DNA of 64,000 bases, from assembly GCF_015627125.1 (NCBI RefSeq), contig NZ_VTDO01000002.1, forward strand, positions 363,711-427,710, in the 5' to 3' direction. Shown piece after piece: positions 31,599 to 41,902 of the stretch; position 1 is the first letter of the stretch, and each line of letters starts with the position of its first letter. Made by a program: the position numbers and the translations under genes. The stretch comes from Acinetobacter rathckeae (lineage in GTDB: Bacteria > Pseudomonadota > Gammaproteobacteria > Pseudomonadales > Moraxellaceae). Under the pieces are notes generated by a model. The model was not told the origin of the DNA and did no database searches. It saw nothing but the letters and a program-made list of their open reading frames with translations.

Positions 31599-31745
31599 AA
31601 ATAACACAGTTAACGGCATGCCTTATCGCTTGCCCAAACGCTGTGTTAGAGTAGCCTAGTTTTGCCTATATATTAGGTTGTTTGTCGTTGATTGCATGAC
31701 AGTGAACGGATTTAAGTTATTAGTTAAAAGGTTTTTGGAGATCAC

Positions 31746-34679
31746 ATGACGGTTGCAGTTACCGAAACACAAAAAAATACCCATGAAGCATTTGAGTTTG
31801 TGCGTAAGCAGTATGTAGAGGCGTTAGATGTTGAGGTGTCTGAGTATCGTCATGGTGTGACGGGAGCGATACATTATCATCTTGCAAGCCAAAATACTGA
31901 AAATGTATTTTTAGTGGCTTTTCGTACGCAACCGATGGACTCTAAAGGGACGGCACATATTTTAGAACACACTGTACTGTGTGGTTCGGAAAAGTTTCCT
32001 GTACGTGACCCATTCTTTTTAATGATTCGCCGTTCACTCAATACGTTTATGAATGCGTTTACAGCAGCAGATTGGACAGCGTATCCATTTGCCACTGAAA
32101 ATAAAAAAGACTACTTTAACCTACTTTCAGTGTATTTAGATGCTGCTTTTGCTACGAACCTGAACCCTTTAGATTTTGCACAAGAAGGCATACGTGTTGA
32201 GCTTGAAAATGACAAGCCTGTATTTAAAGGCGTGGTATTTAATGAAATGAAAGGGGCAATGAGCTCACCGTCAGATCAGTTATATCACCGTTTAGCGCAT
32301 CATTTATTCCCTGAAACGACATATCACTATAACTCAGGTGGTGAACCGAGTGACATTCCAGATTTAACCCATGAGCAGTTGGTTGCTTTTTATAAGAAGC
32401 ACTATCACCCAAGTAATGCCATTTTTATGACTTTTGGTGATTTACCTGTTGTTGAAATTCAAGAAAAGATTCAGCAACAAGCGTTGGTTAACTTTACACG
32501 TGGCGAAACCATCTACTCTAAACCCGAACGTCGTTTAACTGCACCTGTAGAAGTGGTTGAGCCATATGCCGTTGACTCGACTGAGCTCAAAGACAAAACC
32601 TATCATGTGGTCTCTTGGTTATTGCCAGAAGTGAGTAACATTAAGCTACGTTTGGGTATGCGTTTGGTTGAAGGTATATTGCTAGAAAACTCAGCATCGC
32701 CGTTACGTCAGTATTTAGAAACTTGTGATTATGCAGAATCTTCAGGCCCATTTATGGGCGTAGATGACAGTAATTTTGAAATGACTTTTTTCTGTGGTGT
32801 ACAAGGTTCAAACCCAGAACATGCCCAGCAGTTCCAAGATGGTGTTTTGAATATTTTAAAACAAGTGGCAGCAAAACCTGTAGATGCTACAGAGATTGAG
32901 TCGATCTTACACCAAATAGAGTTGACGCAACGAGAAATTACCGGTGGTACACCGTATGGCTTAAGCCTGATAATGAATGGTATGGGTAGTTTGATTCACC
33001 ACAATGACCCACTGGCTGTATGGGATGTAGATAGTGCCATTGAAATGGTACGTGCAGAATTAAAAGACCCAATGTGGCTGTCTAACTTAATACAAACCTA
33101 TTTATTAGATAACCCACACCGTGTTTTATTAACGCTTGTACCAGATGCAGAAAAAACTCAGCGTGATCAAGCGGCTGAGCAAGCACGTTTAGATGCGATT
33201 GAAGCAACATTAACTGCTGAACAACGCACACAAATTATACAACAAACAGAAGACTTAAAACGCCGTCAAGATACGGTTGATGACTTAAATCTCTTACCTA
33301 AAGTAGGTTTAGAAGATATTCCTGAAAGCATTGATATTATGACAGGTGAAGCACAAAGTGTTTTACTTGATGGTCAGGCAACGCCTTTGCATGTATATCA
33401 TGCAGGAACCAATGGCTTGTATTACCAACAAGTGGCGATTGAAGTGCCATTAGAGGTTGTGCAGTCGCCTTACTTTAGCTTGCTGAGTATTTTAATGGGT
33501 GAGGTGGGTGCAGGACAATACAACTATCTAGAGTTACAACAGTTGCAAACAGCTGTAAGCGGTGGCTTTGGTATGGGTGTGTCATTACGTTCGGGGCTGA
33601 ATGATAAAAATGAAATGAGTTCATTTTTAAGTTTAACCACAAAATCACTGACTAAAAAATTAGATGCCATTGCACTGCTGAAGTTGGCATTTGCAGATAT
33701 GCGTTTTGATGAAAAAGACCGTATTATAGAGTTACTCCAAGAGCGTAAAACCCGTTGGCAGTCACGTATTAGTGGTGCAGGCCATAGTTATGCCATGCAA
33801 ATTGCTTCTCGTGCCATGAATACTTACGCAGAACGTGAATATTTTAATACAGGTCTTGGGGCACTGAATTGGTTGGCCGATTTAATTAAAAAGATTGAAT
33901 CAGATCCAGTGGCTTATGCAGACTTTATTACTCAAATGCAGTCTATTCAGCAACGTTTATTACAGTCACCAAAACAATTCTTATTGGTGAGCGAAGAGCA
34001 ACACAGTGCGAGCTTAGTACCATACATTGAGCAGGCATGGCAAAATGTAAATGTGACAGGTGATGTGATTACACTTGCTGATGTACCACGCCGTCATGTC
34101 GATGGTGATCAAGCTTGGCTTGTACAAACCAATGTGCAGTTTTGTTCAGCGGCTTACCCTGTAGTTGCTGCTGCACACCCTGATGCTGTCGCACTGATGG
34201 TGCTGTCTGCTTATTTAAGAAATGGTTTCTTACACAGTGCATTACGTGAAAAAGGCGGTGCGTATGGTGGTGGAGCAGCTTATGATGCAAACAGCTGTTC
34301 ATTTAGGTTTTATAGTTACCGTGACCCACGTTTGGCAGAAACCTTTGCAGACTTTGAGCGTAGTGTCACGTGGCTCTTAACAGAAGAGCACCAAGACCAT
34401 CAACTTGAAGAGGCAATTTTAGGGTTGGTTGCATCTATGGATCGTCCAACATCGCCAGCAGGCGAGGCAATTACTGCCTTTTATGCACAGTGCCATGATC
34501 GTACCCCTGAGTTTAGACAAAAGATGCGTCAAAACTTATTGGCAGTCACTTTAGATGATGTCAAGCGTGTTGCAGTTCAGTATTTACAAAACGGTGTTGC
34601 CACACGTGGCGTGGTTGCACCATTTGCAAAACGTGAAGAACTAGAGCAACTTGGGTTTGATATTCAACAACTCAACTAA
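31746..34679 (+). CDS. M16C family zinc metalloprotease, presequence protease (PreP)-like
   Basis: At 977 residues this is a two-half M16C peptidase. The inverted zinc motif HILEH (HxxEH) is in TAHILEHTVLCGSEKFPVRD near residues 70-90, with the distal Glu further on in the EGIRVELEND/FKGVVFNEMKG region. The C-terminal half is the inactive homologous half, with GGAYGGGAAYDANS near the end. Members degrade peptides inside an enclosed chamber. The protein lacks a signal peptide and is probably cytoplasmic. It is followed 23 bp later by pldA. Confidence 0.9.
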   Translation: MTVAVTETQKNTHEAFEFVRKQYVEALDVEVSEYRHGVTGAIHYHLASQNTENVFLVAFRTQPMDSKGTAHILEHTVLCGSEKFPVRDPFFLMIRRSLNTFMNAFTAADWTAYPFATENKKDYFNLLSVYLDAAFATNLNPLDFAQEGIRVELENDKPVFKGVVFNEMKGAMSSPSDQLYHRLAHHLFPETTYHYNSGGEPSDIPDLTHEQLVAFYKKHYHPSNAIFMTFGDLPVVEIQEKIQQQALVNFTRGETIYSKPERRLTAPVEVVEPYAVDSTELKDKTYHVVSWLLPEVSNIKLRLGMRLVEGILLENSASPLRQYLETCDYAESSGPFMGVDDSNFEMTFFCGVQGSNPEHAQQFQDGVLNILKQVAAKPVDATEIESILHQIELTQREITGGTPYGLSLIMNGMGSLIHHNDPLAVWDVDSAIEMVRAELKDPMWLSNLIQTYLLDNPHRVLLTLVPDAEKTQRDQAAEQARLDAIEATLTAEQRTQIIQQTEDLKRRQDTVDDLNLLPKVGLEDIPESIDIMTGEAQSVLLDGQATPLHVYHAGTNGLYYQQVAIEVPLEVVQSPYFSLLSILMGEVGAGQYNYLELQQLQTAVSGGFGMGVSLRSGLNDKNEMSSFLSLTTKSLTKKLDAIALLKLAFADMRFDEKDRIIELLQERKTRWQSRISGAGHSYAMQIASRAMNTYAEREYFNTGLGALNWLADLIKKIESDPVAYADFITQMQSIQQRLLQSPKQFLLVSEEQHSASLVPYIEQAWQNVNVTGDVITLADVPRRHVDGDQAWLVQTNVQFCSAAYPVVAAAHPDAVALMVLSAYLRNGFLHSALREKGGAYGGGAAYDANSCSFRFYSYRDPRLAETFADFERSVTWLLTEEHQDHQLEEAILGLVASMDRPTSPAGEAITAFYAQCHDRTPEFRQKMRQNLLAVTLDDVKRVAVQYLQNGVATRGVVAPFAKREELEQLGFDIQQLN

Positions 34680-34702
34680 CAAAACAATAAGGAAAATCAA
34701 TC

Positions 34703-35842
34703 ATGCAATATAAAGTGAATAAAAAATACACACATATGGTGGTTGCATTTTCCTTATGTGAGATGCTTTTTTTATCCCAGAGTGCTCATGCTGGAGATGT
34801 TGCGGTATCATCTCCACAACCCGCATCGGCACAAGCTTGTGCTGGCATCGCTTTTAATGCAGACCGTTTGGCATGTTATGACCAATACTTTGGTGTACCC
34901 AAAGCCACGGTGGTGGCTCAAGCAGAAACACCAGCTGTGGTGCAAGCGACTTCAACTACATTGGTTGATAAATTTAAAAGCTCGGTGAGTTCGGTATATA
35001 GCAGTGACACGGGGCAACCTGCATCACCAACCACGTCTTTATTAGACAGCCGTTGGGAGTTGTCTGAAGCGAGTAAGCTTGGCACATGGAATATTCGCAG
35101 TTATAAACCTGTGTATGTTTTACCTGTGTTTTGGACCAGTGAAAAAAACACGACGCCGTATAGTCCAAACCCTGAAAATCGTGTGCCTTACCAGAGCTTA
35201 GATGCAACAGAGCTGAAATTTCAGTTGTCATTAAAAGCTAAAGTTTGGGAAAATATTTTCCCAAATAATGGTGACTTGTGGGTAGGTTATACGCAGTCAT
35301 CACGTTGGCAGGCCTATAACGCAAAAAACTCTAGTCCATTTCGTGAAACCAACTATGAACCAGAGGCGAGTTTGGTGTTTCGTACCAACTATAAGTTGTT
35401 TGGTCTAGATGGGCGTTTGCTTGGGTTTACTTTAAACCATCAATCAAATGGTCAAGCTGACCCATACTCTCGTAGTTGGAATAGGGTGATGTTAAATCTG
35501 GGCTTGGAACGTGGTAATTTTGCGATGGTGATTCGACCATGGTACCGCATTCCTGAAAGTGCCAGTAATGACAATAACCCTGACATTGAAAATTATGTGG
35601 GTCGAGCTGATATCACCACATTTTATAAGTGGAACGATCATCAATTTTCTTTAATGCTTAGACATACCTTAAAAGGTGGTGAAAATTCACGTGGTGCAAT
35701 GCAGTTTGATTGGACTTTTCCAATTAAGGGACGTTTGCGTGGACAATTACAGTACTTTAATGGTTATGGTGAAAGCTTGATCGATTATAACCATCGTGCA
35801 AATTATGTAGGTGTTGGTGTGTCCTTACTCGATTGGTACTAA
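34703..35842 (+). CDS. pldA: Outer membrane phospholipase A1
   Basis: OMPLA beta-barrel, 379 residues, with an N-terminal signal peptide (cleavage after AHA near residue 31). The mature N-terminus has a Cys-rich short segment (ACAGIAFNADRLACYDQYF), common in Acinetobacter envelope proteins. The catalytic segment FTLNHQSNGQADPYSRSWNR carries the active His and Ser, with Asn in the downstream barrel strands. It hydrolyses phospholipids in the outer leaflet and dimerises with calcium. A strong terminator follows. Confidence 0.92.
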   Translation: MQYKVNKKYTHMVVAFSLCEMLFLSQSAHAGDVAVSSPQPASAQACAGIAFNADRLACYDQYFGVPKATVVAQAETPAVVQATSTTLVDKFKSSVSSVYSSDTGQPASPTTSLLDSRWELSEASKLGTWNIRSYKPVYVLPVFWTSEKNTTPYSPNPENRVPYQSLDATELKFQLSLKAKVWENIFPNNGDLWVGYTQSSRWQAYNAKNSSPFRETNYEPEASLVFRTNYKLFGLDGRLLGFTLNHQSNGQADPYSRSWNRVMLNLGLERGNFAMVIRPWYRIPESASNDNNPDIENYVGRADITTFYKWNDHQFSLMLRHTLKGGENSRGAMQFDWTFPIKGRLRGQLQYFNGYGESLIDYNHRANYVGVGVSLLDWY

Positions 35843-35853
35843 ATTTTAAAAAT

Positions 35854-35888
35854 AAAAAAGCACAGCTATATTTGCTGTGCTTTTTTTG
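35854..35888 (+). terminator. Intrinsic terminator after pldA
   Basis: Stem GCACAGC (35860-35866) / GCTGTGC (35874-35880), extended by A/T pairs, with T7 after it. Confidence 0.9.
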
Positions 35889-35954
35889 TACCATACAAAT
35901 ATGTTTTTCAATATTTAAGGGATCAATTTACAGCATTTAATCAAATGATTTGGT

Positions 35955-36401
35955 TTATTCTTTATAAATATTGGGTCTAAATGTTTGCCAAACAAAGTTT
36001 TCTGTATTGATTGGGGTATATCCTATTTTTTTGTAAAAATTTGGTGCAGTTGATGTCACAAGCATTATTCTACGCAAACGTGATATCGTTGGATGAGCAT
36101 GACAACATGCCATGAGCCATTGCCCAAGTTTTTGTTGTTGCCAATTTTCTAAAATGTATACATCACATATATATCCAAAAGTGGCCTCATCAGTGATTAC
36201 GCGAGCGAAACCGATTTGTTTATGATCATAAAAAAGCCCAAAGCATAGACTATTTGAAATACTTTTAGATACTGTCTCGAAACTAATACCTTTCGCCCAA
36301 GATGATTGTGTTAAATAGTTGTGAATTGCAGGAAGGTCGAACACGTTATGATTTGTTGTAATTGTATATTGGTTGGATTGCCAAGTATAAACTTTCTTCA
36401 T
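35955..36401 (-). CDS. GNAT family N-acetyltransferase
   Basis: The 148-residue single-domain acetyltransferase has the acetyl-CoA binding strand-turn around QQQKLGQWLMACCHAHP (a loose Q/RxxGxG/A-type motif, here QKLGQW) and a C-terminal NFYKKIGYTPI segment, both usual in GNAT proteins. The substrate is unknown. It is convergent with pldA and separated from it by the terminator. Confidence 0.85.
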   Translation of the reverse strand: MKKVYTWQSNQYTITTNHNVFDLPAIHNYLTQSSWAKGISFETVSKSISNSLCFGLFYDHKQIGFARVITDEATFGYICDVYILENWQQQKLGQWLMACCHAHPTISRLRRIMLVTSTAPNFYKKIGYTPINTENFVWQTFRPNIYKE

Positions 36402-36424
36402 TTATATTGTTCTTTGTAAGTGGG

Positions 36425-36482
36425 AGGGCTTTTAAAGTGAAGGTTTATCAATTACATTGATACATCTTTAATTAAAAGCCCT
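36425..36482. repeat. Nested inverted repeats between GNAT and ilvA genes
   Basis: An outer perfect 11-bp pair AGGGCTTTTAA (36425-36435) / TTAAAAGCCCT (36472-36482) encloses an inner perfect pair TATCAAT (36446-36452) / ATTGATA (36456-36462) with a 3-base loop. It lies between the ilvA stop and the GNAT start (both minus). It could be an ilvA terminator or an operator for the GNAT gene. Confidence 0.6.
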
Positions 36483-36496
36483 ACAATATTAAAAAA

Positions 36497-38038
36497 TTAT
36501 CTTAAAAAGCGTTGATAGCCTGCATTTTGGGTAATCTCTTGGTATGGGTAGTTAATACCATTGAGTTTTTCAATCAGGTCATCATTGCTTGCTGTTGCAG
36601 ATGCGTGTTGTTCTGACTGTAAAGCCACTAAAACACGGCCTTCGGCTGCACCATGGTTGCGGTAGTGGAAAAGTGTAATGTTATGTGCAGGGCCAAGACG
36701 TTCTAAGAAAGTCAGTAATGCACCTGGGCGTTCTGGAAACTCTACTCTAAATAAGCGTTCTTGGTTTTTGGTATGTCCACCAACCAAGTAGCGAATGTGT
36801 AGTTTTGCCACTTCATCGTCAGATAAATCATCTACATCGTACTGTTGTTTGAGCGTGTTGAAAATTTCATGGCGTTCTTCTTCGCCATATTTTAAGCTCA
36901 CACCAACAAACACTTGGGCACTTTGTTCGTCATTGGCTCTATAGTTAAATTCAGTCAGGTTACGACCTTCTAAGGCACGGCAAAAATCTAAAAAGGCACC
37001 TTTCTTTTCTGGAATGGTAACTGCGTAAATTGCTTCACGCTTTTCACCAAGTTCGGTACGTTCAGCAATGTACCTTAAACGGTCAAAGTTCATGTTTGCA
37101 CCGCAGACAATAGAAACAATGTTTTTATTGCTGAGCTGATGCTGTGCGACATATTTTTTAATGCCTGCAAGAGCCATTGCACCTGACGGTTCTACAATGC
37201 TACGTGTTTCATCAAACGTATCTTTAATGGCAGAGCAAATTTCATCGGTATTTACTGTAACCACGGTTTTATCAACAATTGGGCTACCATCTGCTTTTTT
37301 TAGATTTAAAATTTGAAATGGTAAGTCACCAATACGAGCCACGGCCGTACCATCGGCAAATAAGCCAACGTGCGGTAGTGTTACTCGCTCGTTGTTTTCA
37401 AAAGCTGCTTTTAAACAAGCAGACTCTTCATATTCTACAGCAACAATTTGTACATGCGGTGCAACCTCAGCAAAGTAAGCCGCAACGCCAGAAATAAGGC
37501 CACCGCCACCGACAGCAACAAAAATATAGTCGACTTCACGCCATTGACGATGAATTTCGTTGGCAATCGTTCCTTGCCCTGCAATGACCAATTCGTCGTC
37601 ATATGGAGGTACAAAAACTAAATTTTCTTGTTTTGCACGTTCAATCGCATAGCTGTTGGCTACATCGAAGCTGTCGCCGTGTAAAACCACCTGTCCGCCA
37701 AGGCGTTTTACTGCTTGTACTTTAATGTCAGGTGTTGTGCTTGGCATGACAATAATAGCGGGAATACCTAGTTTACGACCAGACAAGGCAACCCCTTGGG
37801 CATGGTTACCTGCAGATGCACAGATTACCCCTGCTTGTAATTGCTCTTTTGGCATTTGGCTAATGCGGTTATATGCACCACGTAGCTTAAAAGAAAAAAC
37901 AGGTTGAAGATCTTCTCGTTTAAAACGAATGTTGTTATTAATTTTTTGACTAATTCGTGGTGCTGCTTCGAGAGGAGATTCAATGGCAACATCATAGACA
38001 GTTGCTTGTAAAATTTGTCTGACCAAGCGAAACAACAT
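36497..38038 (-). CDS. ilvA: Threonine ammonia-lyase, biosynthetic
   Basis: IlvA deaminates threonine to 2-oxobutyrate, the first step to isoleucine. At 513 residues it has a PLP domain (lysine in SFKLRGAYNRI near residue 50, SAGNHAQGVA near residue 75, GGGGLISG near residue 177) and two C-terminal ACT-like regulatory domains (AIYAVTIPEKKGAF, RLFRVEFPERPGAL) that bind isoleucine and valine in the E. coli type. Single gene, divergent from rpiA. Confidence 0.95.
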   Translation of the reverse strand: MLFRLVRQILQATVYDVAIESPLEAAPRISQKINNNIRFKREDLQPVFSFKLRGAYNRISQMPKEQLQAGVICASAGNHAQGVALSGRKLGIPAIIVMPSTTPDIKVQAVKRLGGQVVLHGDSFDVANSYAIERAKQENLVFVPPYDDELVIAGQGTIANEIHRQWREVDYIFVAVGGGGLISGVAAYFAEVAPHVQIVAVEYEESACLKAAFENNERVTLPHVGLFADGTAVARIGDLPFQILNLKKADGSPIVDKTVVTVNTDEICSAIKDTFDETRSIVEPSGAMALAGIKKYVAQHQLSNKNIVSIVCGANMNFDRLRYIAERTELGEKREAIYAVTIPEKKGAFLDFCRALEGRNLTEFNYRANDEQSAQVFVGVSLKYGEEERHEIFNTLKQQYDVDDLSDDEVAKLHIRYLVGGHTKNQERLFRVEFPERPGALLTFLERLGPAHNITLFHYRNHGAAEGRVLVALQSEQHASATASNDDLIEKLNGINYPYQEITQNAGYQRFLR

Positions 38039-38147
38039 GGTTATCTTCCGTTTAACAGTTTAAAATAAAGCGTGATTGTAACAAACACTCTATAGGATTG
38101 GATTGAATAATCAACAGAAATCTGTGATTAATCAACAAAAACAAGTG

Positions 38148-38825
38148 ATGACTATGACTTTATACGCAAATCAAGATGCAAAAAAACAAGCTGCTGCACA
38201 AGCTGCACTCAAACATTTACCTCATGGTGGCATATTGGGTGTGGGTACGGGCAGTACAGTAAATTTTTTAATTGATTTATTACCACAACTTGAGCTCAAA
38301 GGTGCTGTAGCCAGTTCAGAAGCGACAGCAAGCCGTTTAAAAGCGTTGGGCATTGACGTCATTGATATGAACCAAGTGGCAAGCTTAGATGCGTATGTAG
38401 ACGGTGCAGATGAAATTGACCGTAATTTACATATGATTAAAGGTGGTGGTGCTGCACTTACACGTGAAAAAATTGTGGCCTCTATTGCGCATAAGTTTGT
38501 GTGTATTGTAGATGACTCAAAATGGGTGGGACAGCTCGGACATGATTTTGCTTTGCCTATAGAAGTCATTCCAATGGCTCGTTCTGCTGTGGCACGTAAG
38601 ATTGTCAGCTTAGGTGGAGACCCTGTGTATCGCCAAGGTGTTGTGACAGACAATGGTAATGTGATTTTGGATGTTTATAACTTAAATATTTTAGATGCAC
38701 TTGATATTGAAAAAACCATCAATGATATTCCTGGTGTTGTGACCAATGGTATTTTTGCTTTAAATAAAGCAGATATTGCGATTGTTGCAACAGATCACGG
38801 GATTGAAGAACGCGTTGCTGAGTAA
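38148..38825 (+). CDS. rpiA: Ribose-5-phosphate isomerase A
   Basis: RpiA interconverts ribose-5-phosphate and ribulose-5-phosphate. It has the substrate loop [15 protein letters not shown], then [24 protein letters not shown] with catalytic Asp/Glu/Lys. The frame is open from a TTG at 38103, but the leader residues there are Gln/Lys-rich and unlike the family. The ATG at 38148 (or at 38154, [11 protein letters not shown]) is preferred. The end overlaps the next gene's start. About 225 residues, standard length. Confidence 0.94.
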   Translation: MTMTLYANQDAKKQAAAQAALKHLPHGGILGVGTGSTVNFLIDLLPQLELKGAVASSEATASRLKALGIDVIDMNQVASLDAYVDGADEIDRNLHMIKGGGAALTREKIVASIAHKFVCIVDDSKWVGQLGHDFALPIEVIPMARSAVARKIVSLGGDPVYRQGVVTDNGNVILDVYNLNILDALDIEKTINDIPGVVTNGIFALNKADIAIVATDHGIEERVAE

Positions 38826-39510
38826 TCATAATATTGCTGCACATATTAAACGTGTGCAGCATGCCACAGCAAAACGCTTAAAATTGACTGTACGTGCAGA
38901 TCATATCCGTTTGACTGTACCTAAACATTGTCCTGAAGCACTGATTCAGCAGTTTTTGGTGCAGTCACAGGATTGGTTAGAAAAAGCATGGCAACAGCAG
39001 TTGAGCCGTAATGTATCTGAAGTCAAACCACCTACACACATTCATTTATTTAACTTAAATATGGCTGTGCAGGTGTGTGTTACTGATATGGCACAGTTGT
39101 ATCGTTATGAGCCTACGATATTATATATAAGTGCATCGACACCATTTAAAGCTTTAAAAGCCTTTTTATTGGATTATGCGGGTGAACATTTATCTGCATA
39201 TTTAAAAACAGTGTCGGCAGAAACAGGGCTGAGTTATGGTGCTGTACAAGTACGTTTTGTGAAAACGCGTTGGGGGAGCTGTAATACCCAACATAAAATT
39301 ATGCTTAATGCCACATTGGTGCTTTTAGACCAATCGTTGGTAAGAGCAGTGTGTATACATGAGTTAGCACACACAAAAGTGTTTAATCACAGTACTATGT
39401 TTTGGCAAACGGTAGCACAGTTTGATCCTAATTACTTAAATCATCATGAGCAAATGAAACAAAATACATGGCCGAGTTGGGTGAATGCGATGTTAAACCA
39501 TCGTGAATAG
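38815..39510 (+). CDS. M48-type (YgjP/DUF45) metallopeptidase
   Basis: The zinc motif [12 protein letters not shown] near the C-terminus, preceded by [11 protein letters not shown], is the signature of the YgjP/WrbA-neighbour DUF45 metallopeptidases. About 231 residues from the TTG at 38815, which overlaps the rpiA stop by 11 bp and has GAAG ten bases upstream. An in-frame TTG at 38776 would extend it 13 codons into rpiA. Substrate unknown. Confidence 0.82.
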   Translation: MLSNHNIAAHIKRVQHATAKRLKLTVRADHIRLTVPKHCPEALIQQFLVQSQDWLEKAWQQQLSRNVSEVKPPTHIHLFNLNMAVQVCVTDMAQLYRYEPTILYISASTPFKALKAFLLDYAGEHLSAYLKTVSAETGLSYGAVQVRFVKTRWGSCNTQHKIMLNATLVLLDQSLVRAVCIHELAHTKVFNHSTMFWQTVAQFDPNYLNHHEQMKQNTWPSWVNAMLNHRE

Positions 39511-39620
39511 CGGTTTTTGCGGTAAAATTGAGGTAAGGCATGGAAAAAGCTATTTAGAAAAAATATGCTTCCTGTCATACTAATTGGCTTTGATAAATTT
39601 AATCTTTGAGGTGGCGTAAG

Positions 39621-40667
39621 GTGATTTCAGTTGGAATTGTTGGTGGAACGGGCTATACAGGTGTAGAACTTCTTCGTATTTTATTACGTCACCCACAAGT
39701 CACTGTACGTATGCTGACATCACGTACCGAAGCAGGTCGTGCAGTTGCGGATATGTTTCCAAGTTTACGTGGACATACAGACCTTAAATTCTCTGATTTA
39801 ACCCTAGAAGCACTGCAAACGTGCGATGTGGTATTTTTTGCAACGCCTCATGGTGTAGCCATGAAATATGCAAAAGAGTTGATTGCTCATGGTGTGAAAG
39901 TCATTGACTTGGCGGCTGATTTTAGATTACAAAACTTAGCAGACTTTGAAACGTGGTACGGTATGCAACATACATGCCCTGATGTACTTAAGCAGTCTGT
40001 ATATGGTTTGCCTGAGCTAAACAGAGCGCAAATTAGCCAAGCACAAGTGATTGGTAACCCAGGTTGTTATCCAACGACAGTGCAGTTGGGTTTAGCACCA
40101 CTGTTAAAACAACAGGGGTTAATTGATCCAAATAGTATTATTATAGATGCGAAGTCTGGTGTGTCTGGTGCTGGGCGTAAAGCAGATTTAAGTTTGTCTT
40201 TTAGTGAAACCACAGACAGCTTCAAAGCGTATGCAGTGGCAGGACACAGACATCACCCTGAAATTGTGGAAGGGTTAAACCGTATTGCGTCTACACAGAC
40301 TGAATTTAAACATCTTGTTTTTGTACCGCATTTAGTGCCAATGATTCGTGGTATGTTAAGTACAATTTATGTTGATTTAACCGAGCAAGGGACAACGACA
40401 GATATACAGTCGCTTTATGAAGGGTTTTATCAAGATGAATACTTTGTCGATGTTATGCCACAAAAAAGCGTGCCAGAAACACGCAGTGTTAGAGGTTCAA
40501 ACACCCTACGAATCGCACTGTACCAACCACAGCCTAAAAAGTTAGTCATTGTTGTGGTACAAGATAACTTGGTGAAAGGTGCAGCAGGTCAAGCAGTGCA
40601 AAATATGAACCTTATGTGTGGTTTATCTGAACAACTTGGCCTAACAGGAATTGCATTAATGCCATAG
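39621..40667 (+). CDS. argC: N-acetyl-gamma-glutamyl-phosphate reductase
   Basis: ArgC reduces N-acetylglutamyl phosphate to the semialdehyde in arginine synthesis. The GTG at 39621 is chosen because it gives [14 protein letters not shown], the standard N-terminus, with GAGG placed before it. An upstream TTG at 39606 adds MRWRK, which is unlikely. The catalytic Cys is in GNPGCYPT near residue 150 and the [10 protein letters not shown] segment near residue 209 is conserved. At 348 residues it is the long form. Confidence 0.95.
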   Translation: MISVGIVGGTGYTGVELLRILLRHPQVTVRMLTSRTEAGRAVADMFPSLRGHTDLKFSDLTLEALQTCDVVFFATPHGVAMKYAKELIAHGVKVIDLAADFRLQNLADFETWYGMQHTCPDVLKQSVYGLPELNRAQISQAQVIGNPGCYPTTVQLGLAPLLKQQGLIDPNSIIIDAKSGVSGAGRKADLSLSFSETTDSFKAYAVAGHRHHPEIVEGLNRIASTQTEFKHLVFVPHLVPMIRGMLSTIYVDLTEQGTTTDIQSLYEGFYQDEYFVDVMPQKSVPETRSVRGSNTLRIALYQPQPKKLVIVVVQDNLVKGAAGQAVQNMNLMCGLSEQLGLTGIALMP

Positions 40668-40712
40668 TACTGAAATACAGTATGATTAAAAATCAATGCA
40701 TTGAGTATAAAA

Positions 40713-41465
40713 ATGAATGAAAATACGCTAGAAGAACCTGCTGTAAAGCATAGTAAGGTTAAAAAGCCAAACTTTGTTCAAGCAAACAAATTTTTATTGC
40801 TTGGCAGTGTGTTACTGTGTTTTGGTGGGTTTGCACTTGGTTACACTATCGGGCATAAACAAGGCCTAACCGTGGTTGGGTATGATGCAGATGCACAGCA
40901 ACTTGTTGATGTGATACAAAAGCAAAAAGACACCTTAGCCGAGCTCAATAAAAATTTTAACCTTGCAACACAAGAACGTGATTTAGCCCTGACCAATACT
41001 ACTACTTTGACACACACCTTGACGGAAAATAAAGCTGACTTAAGTATTGCACAAACACAAAGTCAAATTTATCGCAATTTGTTGCGCCAAAGAGGCGGTG
41101 TAGGGCTTATGGTACAAAATTTATCTGTACGTCCATTGCCAGAAAATGCATTTGAATATCAACTTGATTTATTACAAGTCAGTCCAAGCCAAAGAAAGGC
41201 CAACGGTTCAGTTGAACTCAGATTGATTCGCGGTGATGAGATATTAGTTGTACCTATGGAAAATAGTCGCTTTAGTTTTGAGAATTTTCAAAGGCTCACA
41301 GGGCGTTGGACGATACCAGATGGTTTTGTGCCCCAATATATTGAAGTCAGAATTAATGGTGGTGTAAATGAAATACGCCGTTTTAATTGGTTGAGAGGTA
41401 AAGAAGTTGACAGTCCAGAACGATTGGCAACAGATATTCCTCAAGCCGAAGCCAAAATCCAATAA
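40713..41465 (+). CDS. Membrane-anchored coiled-coil protein (DUF6776-like)
   Basis: About 250 residues, with a short basic cytoplasmic N-terminus, one transmembrane helix (about residues 26-45, LLLGSVLLCFGGFALGYTIG), a coiled coil (about 60-120) and a C-terminal beta domain. The pattern resembles the uncharacterised DUF6776 family of Proteobacteria. The ATG at 40713 is preferred over the TTG at 40701. Function unknown. It lies between argC and clpS. Confidence 0.7.
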   Translation: MNENTLEEPAVKHSKVKKPNFVQANKFLLLGSVLLCFGGFALGYTIGHKQGLTVVGYDADAQQLVDVIQKQKDTLAELNKNFNLATQERDLALTNTTTLTHTLTENKADLSIAQTQSQIYRNLLRQRGGVGLMVQNLSVRPLPENAFEYQLDLLQVSPSQRKANGSVELRLIRGDEILVVPMENSRFSFENFQRLTGRWTIPDGFVPQYIEVRINGGVNEIRRFNWLRGKEVDSPERLATDIPQAEAKIQ

Positions 41466-41481
41466 TGTGAAATGATACGCT

Positions 41482-41892
41482 ATGCATGGTTTAAAAAAGA
41501 AGATGGACTTAACTGACTTAAAAGCTGCTTTTAGTGATACGGGCTATGTCGATTGGCATCTTCAAATGTCTGCCACTGACCAAGATCACCATGATGATGG
41601 CGATTTAGATGTTAAGGTTGCACCACCTGAATTGAAACGTCCACCATTATATGTTGTTGTTTTATTGAACGATGATTACACACCAATGGACATTGTAATT
41701 GAAATTTTACAACAATTCTTTGCAATGAATCTTGACCAAGCCACAGAAGTAATGCTAACTGTACATTACGAAGGAAAAGGTGTCGCTGGTATCTATCCTA
41801 GAGATATTGCTGAAACAAAAGCGAATCAGGTCAATAATTATGCTCGCTCACAAGGTTATCCATTACTTTGTCAGATAGAGCCAAAACAATAA
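41482..41892 (+). CDS. clpS: ATP-dependent Clp protease adaptor ClpS
   Basis: ClpS delivers N-degron substrates to ClpAP. The ClpS core [18 protein letters not shown] binds the destabilising residue; a poorly conserved 50-residue N-terminal extension precedes it. ATG choices at 41482 and 41503 both fit. It lies 10 bp upstream of clpA, the standard pair. Confidence 0.94.
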   Translation: MHGLKKKMDLTDLKAAFSDTGYVDWHLQMSATDQDHHDDGDLDVKVAPPELKRPPLYVVVLLNDDYTPMDIVIEILQQFFAMNLDQATEVMLTVHYEGKGVAGIYPRDIAETKANQVNNYARSQGYPLLCQIEPKQ

Positions 41893-41902
41893 GGGGATTG
41901 GT

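Noticed and set aside
38222..38653. Antisense ORF within rpiA
   Set aside because: Shadow of rpiA on the other strand, with no ribosome site.
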